Source: Bog-473 sp963821755 (lineage in GTDB: Bacteria > Actinomycetota > Acidimicrobiia > Acidimicrobiales > RAAP-2). Taken from it: DNA of 64,000 bases. The DNA is taken from positions 620,001 to 684,000 of the forward strand of contig CAWGEX010000002.1 in the NCBI GenBank assembly GCA_963821755.1, given 5' to 3'. Under the pieces are notes generated by a model. It was given only the letters and a program-made list of their open reading frames with translations, did no database searches and was not told the DNA's origin. The translations under genes were made by a program, and so were the position numbers. This document shows, in pieces, positions 44,832-52,749 of this stretch. Positions within the stretch are counted from its first letter, which is position 1. Each line of letters begins with the position of its first letter.

Positions 44832-45754
44832 CCCTCTGGCGGCGCTTCCTCCGACGTCTCGATCACCTCCAGCGCGCCTGGTCGCCGTCGGCCGTCGCCG
44901 TAGCGGTGATCAAGAAGTACGGCGACGACCGGGGTGGGCAGATGGCGGCGCTGATCACCTTCTACGGATTCCTGGCCGTGTTCCCTCTCCTCCTCCTCCT
45001 GGTCACCATCGTCGGCCTGATCGTCGGTCCCCACAGCCGGGCGGAACATGAGATCGTGAACTCAGCCCTGTCTCAATTCCCCGTCATCGGCCAGGATCTG
45101 GGGTCGAGCATCAGGGCCCTGCACAAACCGTCCACGCTGGCCTTCGTGGTGAGTGCCCTGGGCCTGTTATGGGGCTCGTTGGGCGTGACCAACACCATTC
45201 AGCGGGCCAGCGAAACCATGTGGGAGGTGCCGCGCCACCGGGAAGCCGCGCTCTTCAGGCGCGTGCTGCGCGGCCTCATGCTGCTGGGGACGATTGCGGT
45301 GGCGGTGGTCGGCAGCGCCTTTCTGGCCGGCCTCTCAACGGTCGGGGGCGGCAAACTCAGCTCCTACCCGGCCGCCTACTGGTCGTACACCTTGATCGGC
45401 GCCGGGGCGGTCAACCTCGGCGCCTACCTCTTGGCTTTTCGCATCCTGGCGCCGTCGGACACCAGCTGGCGGTCCCTCCTTCCCGGCACGCTCATCGGCG
45501 GGCTGGGATGGACTGCTCTCGAGGCCCTGGGGGGCTTGTTGGTCAGCCACGCCTTGCGGCACACCAGCCAGCTCTACGGCTTTTTCGCCGTTGTCCTGGG
45601 GTTGATCTTCTGGCTCTCGCTCGGTTCGCAGCTCTTCGTCTATGCCGGCCAAGCCAACGTGGTCCTGGCCAAGCGCCTGTGGCCCCGGCACCTGACCGAT
45701 CCGCCGCCGGACGCCGGCCAACCGGCGGCTCAGGCGGGATCGGCAAATTCCTGA
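44828..45754 (+). CDS. YihY/BrkB-family inner membrane protein
   Basis: An integral membrane protein with about six helices. Family marks are AVIKKYGDDRGGQMAALITF followed by FLAVFPLLLLLVTIVGLIV, then LWGSLGVTNTIQRASETMWE and FFAVVLGLIFWLSLGSQLFV. These proteins were once called ribonuclease BN; their function is unknown. The marked start GTG 44906 would cut off conserved N-terminal residues. The frame stays open to a CTG at 44828 that overlaps the P450 stop, so I extend it there with reservation. Confidence 0.82.
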   Translation: MTLWRRFLRRLDHLQRAWSPSAVAVAVIKKYGDDRGGQMAALITFYGFLAVFPLLLLLVTIVGLIVGPHSRAEHEIVNSALSQFPVIGQDLGSSIRALHKPSTLAFVVSALGLLWGSLGVTNTIQRASETMWEVPRHREAALFRRVLRGLMLLGTIAVAVVGSAFLAGLSTVGGGKLSSYPAAYWSYTLIGAGAVNLGAYLLAFRILAPSDTSWRSLLPGTLIGGLGWTALEALGGLLVSHALRHTSQLYGFFAVVLGLIFWLSLGSQLFVYAGQANVVLAKRLWPRHLTDPPPDAGQPAAQAGSANS

Positions 45755-46074
45755 AAGGCGGCGAGCGCCCGGGGACCCCACACCGTTCCGGGGCCCCCGT
45801 TCATCGAGATGGCGACACCGATCATTTCGGTGACCTGGCTCTCCGTGGCCCCACGCATGACGGCCCCCCGGGCATGGGCCGAGATACAGCCATCGCACTC
45901 CCGGGTAACGGCGATGGCGAGCGCGATGAGCTCCTTCGTGCTGGCCGACAATGTGCCGTCGGCCATGGCCGCCGTCTGGAGGGCGCGGTAGCCGGCCATG
46001 ACGTCGGGAATGGCCTCGGTGAGGGCGCGGTACGGAGCCCGCAATTCGTCAGTTACCTGGTGAAAATGTTCCAT
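45730..46074 (-). CDS. carboxymuconolactone decarboxylase family protein (AhpD-like)
   Basis: 114 aa. The all-helical CMD domain has the redox motif CDGCISAH (CxxCxxxH) in AVTRECDGCISAHARGAVMR, followed by GATESQVTEMIGVAISMNGG. Relatives with CxxCxxxH are alkylhydroperoxidase-like thiol peroxidases. ATG 46074 was chosen. It is convergent with YihY (25-base overlap) and downstream of the tetR remnant on the same strand. Confidence 0.88.
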   Translation of the reverse strand: MEHFHQVTDELRAPYRALTEAIPDVMAGYRALQTAAMADGTLSASTKELIALAIAVTRECDGCISAHARGAVMRGATESQVTEMIGVAISMNGGPGTVWGPRALAAFQEFADPA

Positions 46075-46090
46075 AGGGCATCGTAAGGCC

Positions 46091-46652
46091 TCACGGAGTT
46101 GTCGCAGCCAGGGCACCCAGAACCGCCCCGGCCACCACGTCCTGGAGCCGGGCGAAGTCGGCATCGAGCTGCTCGGGCGAGAGGGCGGCGAAGCGACCAC
46201 CGGCCTCACTCGCCGCGAAACCGAGGATGGCTGTGGAGACGAGCCGCTCCAGCTGCGCCGCGTCGCCTTCGGACAACCCGGCCTGGCGCAGCGCGGTGCA
46301 GACGACGTCACGCAGTGCGACGGGCCCCCGGCGTGGCCGCCGCTCGTTGCAGGAGAAGCGGAAAGACTCCGGGGTGACGCAGGGCGGCGATCCGGATCCC
46401 CCGAGCCGTGGCGGCCAGCCGATCTCGCCAGGGGTCATTCGGGTCCGGCAGGGGAACCTCCAGCAGAGTGCTCTCCACCAAGCCGTCGAGCAGATCCGCT
46501 TTGTTCGTGACGTGCCGGTAGAGCGCCATGGGCGTGACGCCCAATCGGTCGGCCACGGCCTGCATGGTGACGGCAGCCAAACCTTGCTCGTCAACCAGTT
46601 GCAGACCGGCGGCCAGCACGGCAGCTCTGTCTATCTGGGCTGGTCTTCCCAC
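46091..46652 (-). pseudogene. TetR-family regulator with one frameshift
   Basis: The N-terminal DNA-binding domain is intact: GRPAQIDRAAVLAAGLQLVD, LAAVTMQAVADRLGVTPMAL and YRHVTNKADLLDGLVE. The ligand domain starts normally, then the frame breaks at a G/C run near 46325-46335. The continuing sequence (RDVVCTALRQAGLSEGDAAQ, FAASEAGGRFAALSPEQLDA) is one frame over and ends at 46091. Repaired, the protein would be about 186 aa, a normal length. A homopolymer indel could be a sequencing error as easily as a mutation. Its likely target is the adjacent CMD gene or itself. Confidence 0.75.
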
Positions 46653-46678
46653 ATCGGCCAGTTCGCCCAGCCGCCCGA

Positions 46679-47302
46679 TCAGGCCGCGCCGGCACCTTGC
46701 GGTCCGCGGGAGCGAACCTCCTCGACCGACGTCATGGCGTCACGCAATTCTTGAATCCAGTCGGCTTCGTGCTCGGCCACCAGGCGCACGCACCAGGCCA
46801 ACGCCTCGCTCCGGCTGCGAGCAACCCCGGCATCGATCAACGTGTCCAGCACTCGACGGTCCGCCAGTCGCAGTCTCGTCATGACCGGGACGCCAGCGGT
46901 GGTGAAGAGGACGCGGCTGCCACCACACTGGGCTCCCCACGACACGGAGCGCCGGAAGGACGGCTGCGCTTCGTCGGCAATCCGCATGCGGGTCTCTCGG
47001 GTTTCCTCCCGGTGCCCGCTGATGCGGGCGAGTTCGGCCACCTGCACCTCATCGTCGCTCGACCCCTCGGGAAGTTCGGGCGCCGCAAGCGTGCCCACCA
47101 CCTGCACCTCGTCGGGGTCGATCTCGACCGTGGCCGGGCCGAGGAACCAACCTTGGGGGATGCGGCCGGCGAACCAGGCGCCGATCAACCGTTCTTGTTC
47201 GGGACTCGTCGGCGGATTCTGTCCTCCTCGACGGCCACCGCCCCTTCGTCCGCCTCGGTGCCCGCCCCTTGGTCCTGGGAAATCTTGTGAGTTAGTTGTC
47301 AT
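46679..47302 (-). CDS. Arg/Gly-rich protein with a ribbon-helix-helix-like C-terminal region
   Basis: 207 aa. The N-terminus is an RGG/GRR-rich tract (HRGGRRGGGRRGGQ, residues about 14-28), typical of nucleic-acid-binding tails. The middle is an acidic, beta-rich region (PATVEIDPDEVQVVGTLAAP). Near residues 140-175, MTRLRLADRRVLDTLIDAGV and ARSRSEALAWCVRLV have the strand-helix-helix pattern of RHH/CopG regulators, including the SRSEAL turn. The assignment is by eye. Three tandem octamers overlap its start codon, consistent with autoregulation. Its end is 27 bases from the tetR start. Confidence 0.6.
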   Translation of the reverse strand: MTTNSQDFPGPRGGHRGGRRGGGRRGGQNPPTSPEQERLIGAWFAGRIPQGWFLGPATVEIDPDEVQVVGTLAAPELPEGSSDDEVQVAELARISGHREETRETRMRIADEAQPSFRRSVSWGAQCGGSRVLFTTAGVPVMTRLRLADRRVLDTLIDAGVARSRSEALAWCVRLVAEHEADWIQELRDAMTSVEEVRSRGPQGAGAA

Positions 47303-47325
47303 AGTTACAAGATTACATGATTACA
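47302..47325 (-). promoter_or_regulatory. three tandem octamers at the RHH-like gene start
   Basis: Read on the minus strand, TGTAATCA, TGTAATCT and TGTAACTA follow one another without spacing, and the third runs into the ATG. RHH repressors such as the omega protein of Gram-positive plasmids bind contiguous short direct repeats in this way. The AT-rich block contrasts strongly with the surroundings. Confidence 0.6.
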
Positions 47326-47560
47326 ACCTGTCTCGCTACGCCGCTGACCTCGATATCTGTTTGTTATCCCCATATGCTTATGGCGTCCAAAAGCCCATCC
47401 TCCCGACGGGCACGGGCACGGGAGCACGTCTGACGTCTCGCCCGCTCACCACCGGATTGGACCAGCGGGGACACCAGGTCACGAGCGCCGTCCGGACCTT
47501 CTTCTCCGCATGGCCCGCTTCACCCGCTATCTCGAGGATCTCGAAGCCACGGCACCAAGG

Positions 47561-48031
47561 TCACGGCAGCGCCAGCTTGAAACCTCGGTGCGATGGCGAA
47601 AACCCCAATGCCGCGTAGAAACGATGGGCGTCGGGGCGCGCCAGATTGCTGGTGAGCTGTACTCGGTAACACCCCAGATGCCGCGCCCGCTCGATGGCCA
47701 CCTCCATCAGGATGTGGCCGACACCGTGACCCCGCTGGTCGGGGTGCACGTGGACGGACTCGATCTCGGCGCAGAGCGCGCCGTGGGCCTGGATGTGGCG
47801 GAACACAATCAGCTGGCAGACGCCGACCACGCGTCGGTCCCACTCGGCGACCAGCACCCCACCCGGCTGCCGCCTGATCTCGGCCAGAGCCGCCGCGTAC
47901 GGGGCCAGGTCGAGGGGGTCCTCCTTGCCTTCGGCCAACGCGCCGAGATCGAGGAGCTCCACAATCCGACCGATGTCACGGTCCGTGGCGTCTCGTACGG
48001 TGACGTCATCGGCCGAGACGAAAGCCGTCAC
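47561..48031 (-). CDS. GNAT-family N-acetyltransferase
   Basis: 156 aa. The GNAT fold is clear: RDATDRDIGRIVELLDLGAL at the N-terminus, the acetyl-CoA loop HPDQRGHGVGHILMEVAIER (Q-R-G-H-G-V-G), and RFYAALGFSPSHRGFKLALP at the end. Substrate unknown. GTG 48031 overlaps the stop of the preceding 39-aa ORF by 4 bases, which puts it at the end of the flavin/iron-sulfur operon. Confidence 0.87.
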   Translation of the reverse strand: MTAFVSADDVTVRDATDRDIGRIVELLDLGALAEGKEDPLDLAPYAAALAEIRRQPGGVLVAEWDRRVVGVCQLIVFRHIQAHGALCAEIESVHVHPDQRGHGVGHILMEVAIERARHLGCYRVQLTSNLARPDAHRFYAALGFSPSHRGFKLALP

Positions 48032-48147
48032 GACCGGCCCAGGATCCGGTCGACGTCAAGTCGGTGCTGGACCACCTCGCGCACGGCCACCAAGGCGCGA
48101 CGCGGAAGGGCGAAATAGCTGAACGGGCAGACGGGACGCGTGGTCAT
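48028..48147 (-). CDS. 39-aa ORF coupled to the acetyltransferase
   Basis: The peptide MTTRPVCPFSYFALPRRALV then AVREVVQHRLDVDRILGRS begins 24 bases after the ferredoxin stop and ends in a GTGA overlap with the GNAT start. Position, overlap and the absence of another gene argue that it is translated, perhaps as a coupling leader. It has no recognised family. Confidence 0.5.
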   Translation of the reverse strand: MTTRPVCPFSYFALPRRALVAVREVVQHRLDVDRILGRS

Positions 48148-48171
48148 GGACCAACAGTGTGGCCCAGCGCG

Positions 48172-48387
48172 TCAATCAGGTCTCTTGGTCTCTCGCAGGG
48201 TGAGAGCACGGCGAGGGCAGTCGCGAGCAGCCCGCGTGGCCAGGACCAGCAACTCGGGGGGAAGGCACTTGCCGTCGAGCATGGGGTAGCCCCACTCGTC
48301 GAGGGTGATGGCTTCGGGCAGAAGTTCGGCACAGTAGCCATAGGCGTCGCAGGCCACGGGATCGATGGAGAGTTGCAGTCGGGTCAT
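48172..48387 (-). CDS. small single-cluster ferredoxin
   Basis: 71 aa. The cluster motif is CDAYGYCAELLPEAITLDE, with CPRRAL near the end. The middle Cys of a classical CxxCxxC is replaced (CDAYGYC), so a 3Fe-4S or modified 4Fe-4S cluster is likely, as in the small ferredoxins that serve P450s. It starts 1 base after the NuoF-like stop and surely works with it as electron donor or acceptor. Confidence 0.87.
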   Translation of the reverse strand: MTRLQLSIDPVACDAYGYCAELLPEAITLDEWGYPMLDGKCLPPELLVLATRAARDCPRRALTLRETKRPD

Positions 48388-48388
48388 G

Positions 48389-49672
48389 TCACACCTCGAT
48401 GGGCACTGGGAACTGGAGTTGGGTCGGCCGGCCACGATGGGCACAGGGTTCGCCCCGCAGGTGGGCGGACATATCCGTGCCGAAGACCTCGAGTGCGCTG
48501 CGCACCATCCCGACGACGCCGTCGGGATGCCGGCAGGCACCGCGACCATTGATCTGCTCCAGCCGGCGCGAGAGCCGGGTCATCAGTGGCGGATCCGGGC
48601 TGCCCTTCGCGACTCGGGAGAGATCCTCGGCCAGGGCGGGCAGACCGAACACGCACGGTCCGCACTGGCCCGAGCTCTGGAGAGAGGCATACCGAGCCAT
48701 CCGAGCGGTCTCAACCACGCCGCAGGCCGGCGCACCAAGGGCGACGATGATGCCGACTCCCGCTGACGCGCCGATCGTGCGAAGAGGGATGGAGGCGTAC
48801 GGCGTATCAAAGTGGCGCGGCCCGATCCATGTGCCGCCGTAACCACCCACCAAGAGGGCGGCGACAGCAGTAGTCGGTGTCGCCCGGGCCACAATGTCGA
48901 CCAGCGGGGTGCCGCGCTCGATTTCGACCACGCCGGGACGGGCCACCGCACCGGTCACCGTCACCAATGAGGTACCGGGGTCTTCGGGGATCCCGTGGGC
49001 CCGGAACGCACCTGGCCCGAGCCGGGCGATCAGCGCCACGTGGGCCAGGGTCTCGGCGTTGTGGACCAGGGCCGAGCGCCGCCCGATACGGAGACGAACC
49101 GACTTGTCGGGCCGGAACGACGGGAGCGAGCGCCCGTCATCGATCCACTGCGCCAGGGCGGACTCCTCACCGGCCACGAAATGATCAGGCGGTCGGACGA
49201 CTTCCTCGAGCGTGTGGACATGCCCTCCCGCCAACCGCTCGGCAATGGCGGAGACCACGGCGCCTGCGACGGCGTCGCGACCGACCGGGATGCACACCAC
49301 GATCCGGTCCGCCCCACCCGAGGCGGCCAGCAGTTGGGCGCCATCGAGCACGAGGTGCGGTGCCCTGGTGAGCAGCACCTTGTCCTTGTCGCTGGCCGGC
49401 TCACCCTCCATGCCGTTGACCACGATGACGCCCACTCGATCATCCCGCTGGGCCGCGGCCAGTTTTCTCGCGGCGGGAAAGGCCGCCCCGCCGCGTCCGG
49501 ACAGTCCGGATGCCTCGAGTGCCTCGACCAGTGCCCGGCGCCATGCGTGATCGACCACTCGGGGGATGGGCAGCGGCCCGAGTTCCCGCAGATGTCCGGC
49601 CAGATCGGCCGGGTGGCCGAGCAAGCCGTACCGATCGGTGTCGGGGAGGGTACCGCCGGCGTGACGCGTCAT
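48389..49672 (-). CDS. NuoF-like FMN/iron-sulfur oxidoreductase subunit
   Basis: 427 aa related to the NADH-binding 51-kDa subunit of complex I. The FMN/NADH region shows SGLSGRGGAAFPAARKLAAA and NGMEGEPASDKDKVLLTRAP. An SLBB-like segment contains VVEIERGTPLVDIVARATPT. The C-terminal 4Fe-4S motif is SGQCGPCVFGLPALAEDL, with the fourth Cys in GRGACRHPDG. It is not next to complex I genes but sits between a ferric-reductase-like membrane protein and a ferredoxin. I infer that it passes electrons between NAD(P)H or ferredoxin and the membrane. ATG 49672 overlaps the membrane gene stop by 4 bases. Confidence 0.88.
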   Translation of the reverse strand: MTRHAGGTLPDTDRYGLLGHPADLAGHLRELGPLPIPRVVDHAWRRALVEALEASGLSGRGGAAFPAARKLAAAQRDDRVGVIVVNGMEGEPASDKDKVLLTRAPHLVLDGAQLLAASGGADRIVVCIPVGRDAVAGAVVSAIAERLAGGHVHTLEEVVRPPDHFVAGEESALAQWIDDGRSLPSFRPDKSVRLRIGRRSALVHNAETLAHVALIARLGPGAFRAHGIPEDPGTSLVTVTGAVARPGVVEIERGTPLVDIVARATPTTAVAALLVGGYGGTWIGPRHFDTPYASIPLRTIGASAGVGIIVALGAPACGVVETARMARYASLQSSGQCGPCVFGLPALAEDLSRVAKGSPDPPLMTRLSRRLEQINGRGACRHPDGVVGMVRSALEVFGTDMSAHLRGEPCAHRGRPTQLQFPVPIEV

Positions 49673-50292
49673 GACCGACTCCCGCGCCCGCCTCCGGTGA
49701 GAGCGAGATGCTTCTGCGGTTCGACCGCGTCGCCCGCGGCGGCTGCCGCGGCTCCTATCCGCTTCTGCCGCGCCACCACCTGGAATCGCCAGACCAGTGC
49801 CGACCCGACCGAGAGGACACAGAGAATCCCGAGCGCGATGACCCACGGCTCCGCCGCGTCGGTCCCCATGCCGAACGTGTGGGCCAGGGCCACCGGCCAG
49901 GAGAGGTAGGCCAGCCAGTGCAGACCTCGCCACGTGCACGGCTTCATGCGGGACCGCAGGAGACTCGAAACCAGGACCGCCAGCATGAGGTCGAGGCTGA
50001 CGGTACCCACGCCGACCCACAGGCGGCTGTAGGAGGAGGTGAAGGGCACCACGGCCGAGACCCACGAAATTGAGACAAACGTATCGAGCACGCTGGTCAG
50101 GACATGGATGGCAAGGAACACCACGGCCAGCAACGAGATGCGTCGATGGATCTCCTGTTGGGCGAAGCCGGGCCACCGCCGCGCTCTGGCCCGGTTCGTT
50201 GTGGCGATACCGAGAACCATGGTTGCCGTCAGCAGGAGGAGCGCCACGATGCCAGTGGCCCGCGTCGTGTACCAAAGGGCAGTCGAGTTCAT
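49669..50292 (-). CDS. ferric-reductase-like transmembrane domain protein
   Basis: 207 aa with about six membrane helices. Pairs of His that can ligate b-type hemes are visible in IHRRISLLAVVFLAIHVLTS and LHWLAYLSWPVALAHTFGMG. This is the FRE/MsrQ-like heme membrane domain without the flavin reductase module. The C-terminal tail is cytoplasmic and Ala-rich. ATG 50292 overlaps the apbE stop. It is probably the transmembrane step of the electron path in this operon. Confidence 0.88.
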   Translation of the reverse strand: MNSTALWYTTRATGIVALLLLTATMVLGIATTNRARARRWPGFAQQEIHRRISLLAVVFLAIHVLTSVLDTFVSISWVSAVVPFTSSYSRLWVGVGTVSLDLMLAVLVSSLLRSRMKPCTWRGLHWLAYLSWPVALAHTFGMGTDAAEPWVIALGILCVLSVGSALVWRFQVVARQKRIGAAAAAAGDAVEPQKHLALTGGGRGSRS

Positions 50293-51242
50293 GCCGCGCG
50301 CTCCTCGGGCCAACCGTTGAGCGAAAGGATCCGGCCGTCGTGGCGAACCAGGCGGACAGCTTGATCGAATGACGGCAAACGCCGAAGAGCCTGGTGACCC
50401 CACACCAGCGCCGCCGTCGTGACGGCGTTGGCCTCGACGCAATTGGCACCCGTCGCCGATACCAAGGTCCAATAGGGCGAGACGCAATCGCCCGTCATCG
50501 GGTCGACGATGTGATGGACCTCGCGGTCCCCCACCGTCCACCTCCGCACGGACGGGCTGGAGCTGGCCAAGCCGCCGCGACGGATGGCCACCACCTGATC
50601 AACCTCGCCAGCCGGCCGGGACGATGACACGGCAATCCCCACCGCCCAACCTTCAGGCGGCGGCTCACCGGCAACGGCCACATCGCCACCGATACTGACG
50701 AGGGCGCCGGCCCCGACCGCACCGGCGATGCGAGCGGCGGCCCGATCAGCGATCAGCGCCTTGGCCGATGAGCCGAGATCAAGCTTGACGCCCCGCGGAA
50801 TGCGCACGGTGCGCCGGTCCCGGTCGAGTTGGACGTGGATGTAGCCGATCGCCGGATCCAGGTCGAGCAGGGCAGACCCCGGCTGGCTCACGACCTCGCC
50901 GAGGTCCCGGTCGTACCCCAATCGTTCGATGGCGTTGCCGATGGTCGGGTCGACCGCACCGGCCGTTCGGTGGGCCACCGCGCAGGCCACGGCGAGAGCC
51001 TCGAACAGCGCCTCGCTGACCGGCACGGGCCGGCCGGCCTGGGCGTGGACGACCTGTAACTCCGAGTCACCTCGGAATCGACTGCAGGCGCGGTCGAAGA
51101 CGTCGATCTCAGCCCGAAGGATCATTTCGGCGGCGTCGGCGTGATCCGCGCACTGCACGACCACGGTGGCGTGCGTGCCGATGGCGGGCCAGGTCCGGAC
51201 CAGGAGCTTCTCGGTCGCGGCACCTGCCACGGCGTCGGTCAT
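50289..51242 (-). CDS. apbE: FAD:protein FMN transferase (ApbE)
   Basis: 317 aa. The enzyme covalently attaches FMN from FAD to Ser/Thr of target proteins, using Mg2+. Family marks are WPAIGTHATVVVQC at the start, FDRACSRFRGDSELQVVHAQ, VKLDLGSSAKALIADRAAAR (conserved GxxxKGxA-like region), ALVSIGGDVAVAG and VHHIVDPMTGDCVSPYW. I see no signal peptide or lipobox on the chosen start (ATG 51242), so it may act inside the cell. Its end overlaps the membrane reductase start. No protein with the usual flavinylation motif is encoded beside it. Confidence 0.9.
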   Translation of the reverse strand: MTDAVAGAATEKLLVRTWPAIGTHATVVVQCADHADAAEMILRAEIDVFDRACSRFRGDSELQVVHAQAGRPVPVSEALFEALAVACAVAHRTAGAVDPTIGNAIERLGYDRDLGEVVSQPGSALLDLDPAIGYIHVQLDRDRRTVRIPRGVKLDLGSSAKALIADRAAARIAGAVGAGALVSIGGDVAVAGEPPPEGWAVGIAVSSSRPAGEVDQVVAIRRGGLASSSPSVRRWTVGDREVHHIVDPMTGDCVSPYWTLVSATGANCVEANAVTTAALVWGHQALRRLPSFDQAVRLVRHDGRILSLNGWPEERAA

Positions 51243-51571
51243 CGTGATGTGCCGCCGGACGTGACAGTCGGGACGGTGGTGGTCGTGGTCGGCGCGTTCG
51301 TGGTGGTACTGCCCTTGGCCGAAGCGGTTGACGATGACCTCGATGTCGTCGAGGTGGCTGAGGTCGCGGACGTCGTCGGTGTCACCGTCGCGGGAGTGCC
51401 CTTGGTGGACGACGTGTTGCTGGAGCCACCCGGAACCTCTTTGGCGACGACCACCCCGACGAGAGCGCTGGCCCCCGTCGCCGCGATCACGGCGCAACGA
51501 GTCAACCGGCGAAGTCGGACGTTCGTCCGAGCTCGAGACTCGGGAGAGGGTGGTTCGCTGGGACGCGGCAT
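51239..51571 (-). CDS. membrane-anchored or secreted Ser/Thr-rich small protein
   Basis: 110 aa from ATG 51571. The N-terminal 20 residues are Arg-rich (NVRLRRLTRCAVIAATGASA), and a hydrophobic segment CAVIAATGASALVGVVVA could be a signal or anchor. The rest is almost purely Ser/Thr/Ala/Val (TSATSATSTTSRSSSTASAK). It ends TVTSGGTSR. It is the first gene of the operon and overlaps apbE by 4 bases. Function unknown; because of its position and Ser/Thr content it is a candidate, unproven, substrate of ApbE. Confidence 0.65.
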   Translation of the reverse strand: MPRPSEPPSPESRARTNVRLRRLTRCAVIAATGASALVGVVVAKEVPGGSSNTSSTKGTPATVTPTTSATSATSTTSRSSSTASAKGSTTTNAPTTTTTVPTVTSGGTSR

Positions 51572-51754
51572 ACTGAGTGACCTTCGCTGTGGGGAACGCC
51601 TCCATCCGAACATCTCTGTTTCGGCTCCACCGCAGGATCCACTGTGACCCTCCTGGGACAATCGGGCCAAGGAACAACTGGGCGAAGCCAGGCCGGCCCC
51701 ACTACGCTCGCCCGCGCCGCCACGGTTCTTCCCGCGAGGCCGAGAAGGAGTGCG

Positions 51755-52726
51755 ATGTCCCAGGTCAACACCGTCCAAGGGCCGATTGACGGGGCGGCTT
51801 TGGGGGCCACCTTGATGCACGAGCACATCTTCGTGCTCAGCCCCGACATCGAGAAGACGGCCGAGGAGTGGGACGAGGCGGCCCAACGAGCCCGTGCCGT
51901 CGCCAAATTGAGAGAGCTCAAGAGCAAAGGCATCGACACGCTGGTCGACTTGACTGTCATCGGATTGGGCCGCTACATACCGCGGGTCAAGGCGATCTCC
52001 GATGTGGTGCCCGAAATCAACATCGTCGTGGCAACCGGCGTCTACACCTACAACGACGTGCCGATGTTCTTTCACTTTCGCGGCCCAGGCACCGTCATGG
52101 GTGGGCCCGAGCCGATGGTCGAGATATTCATTCGAGAGATTCGTGAGGGCGTTGCCGACACGGGCGTGCGCGCCGGCATCTTGAAATGCGCCACCGATCG
52201 CCCGGGTATCACCCCTGGCGTCGAGCGCGTCCTTCGGGCGGTGGCCCAAGCTCACCGGGCCACGGGTGTCCCGATCACGACGCATACCCCGACACCACCC
52301 GAACCATGGGGACTCCATCAGCAGCGCATCTTGAAGGAGGAAGGGGTCGACCTCTCCCGAGTGGTGATAGGTCATAGCGGCGGCACCCTCAATACCGCAT
52401 ATCACCTCGAGCTCATTGAGAACGGGTCATTCCTGGGCTTCGATCATTTCGGATTGATGGGATTCACGATTGACGAGAGGATCAGCGCGGTGGCGCGTCT
52501 GTGCGATCGGGGGTACGCCGAGCGCATCGTGCTCTCACACGACGCCATGTGTTTCGTGGACTGGTTTCCCCGCTCGATGTCAGAGGCGGCGAAGGATTGG
52601 CGGTGGACCCACATCCCCGAGGACGTGCTTCCGGCCATGCGGGCCAGCGGCATCAGCGACGCCGACATTGAAACGATGATGGTGACCAATCCTCGGACCA
52701 TTCTCGAGGGCGGCGCTCCGTACTAG
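51755..52726 (+). CDS. phosphotriesterase-family metal-dependent hydrolase
   Basis: A TIM-barrel amidohydrolase of 323 aa. The metal ligands are visible: LMHEHIFVLS (HxH), GILKCATDRPG (bridging carbamylated Lys), PITTHTPTPP, VVIGHSGGTLN and IVLSHDAMCF. Members act as lactonases or phosphotriesterases. It lies 23 bases upstream of an acyl-CoA ligase, so a lactone or ester feeding acyl-CoA metabolism is plausible. ATG 51755 follows a good ribosome-binding site, GAAGGAG (51743-51750). Confidence 0.9.
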   Translation: MSQVNTVQGPIDGAALGATLMHEHIFVLSPDIEKTAEEWDEAAQRARAVAKLRELKSKGIDTLVDLTVIGLGRYIPRVKAISDVVPEINIVVATGVYTYNDVPMFFHFRGPGTVMGGPEPMVEIFIREIREGVADTGVRAGILKCATDRPGITPGVERVLRAVAQAHRATGVPITTHTPTPPEPWGLHQQRILKEEGVDLSRVVIGHSGGTLNTAYHLELIENGSFLGFDHFGLMGFTIDERISAVARLCDRGYAERIVLSHDAMCFVDWFPRSMSEAAKDWRWTHIPEDVLPAMRASGISDADIETMMVTNPRTILEGGAPY

Positions 52727-52749
52727 TCGGAGCTCCACGATCCCCACCC

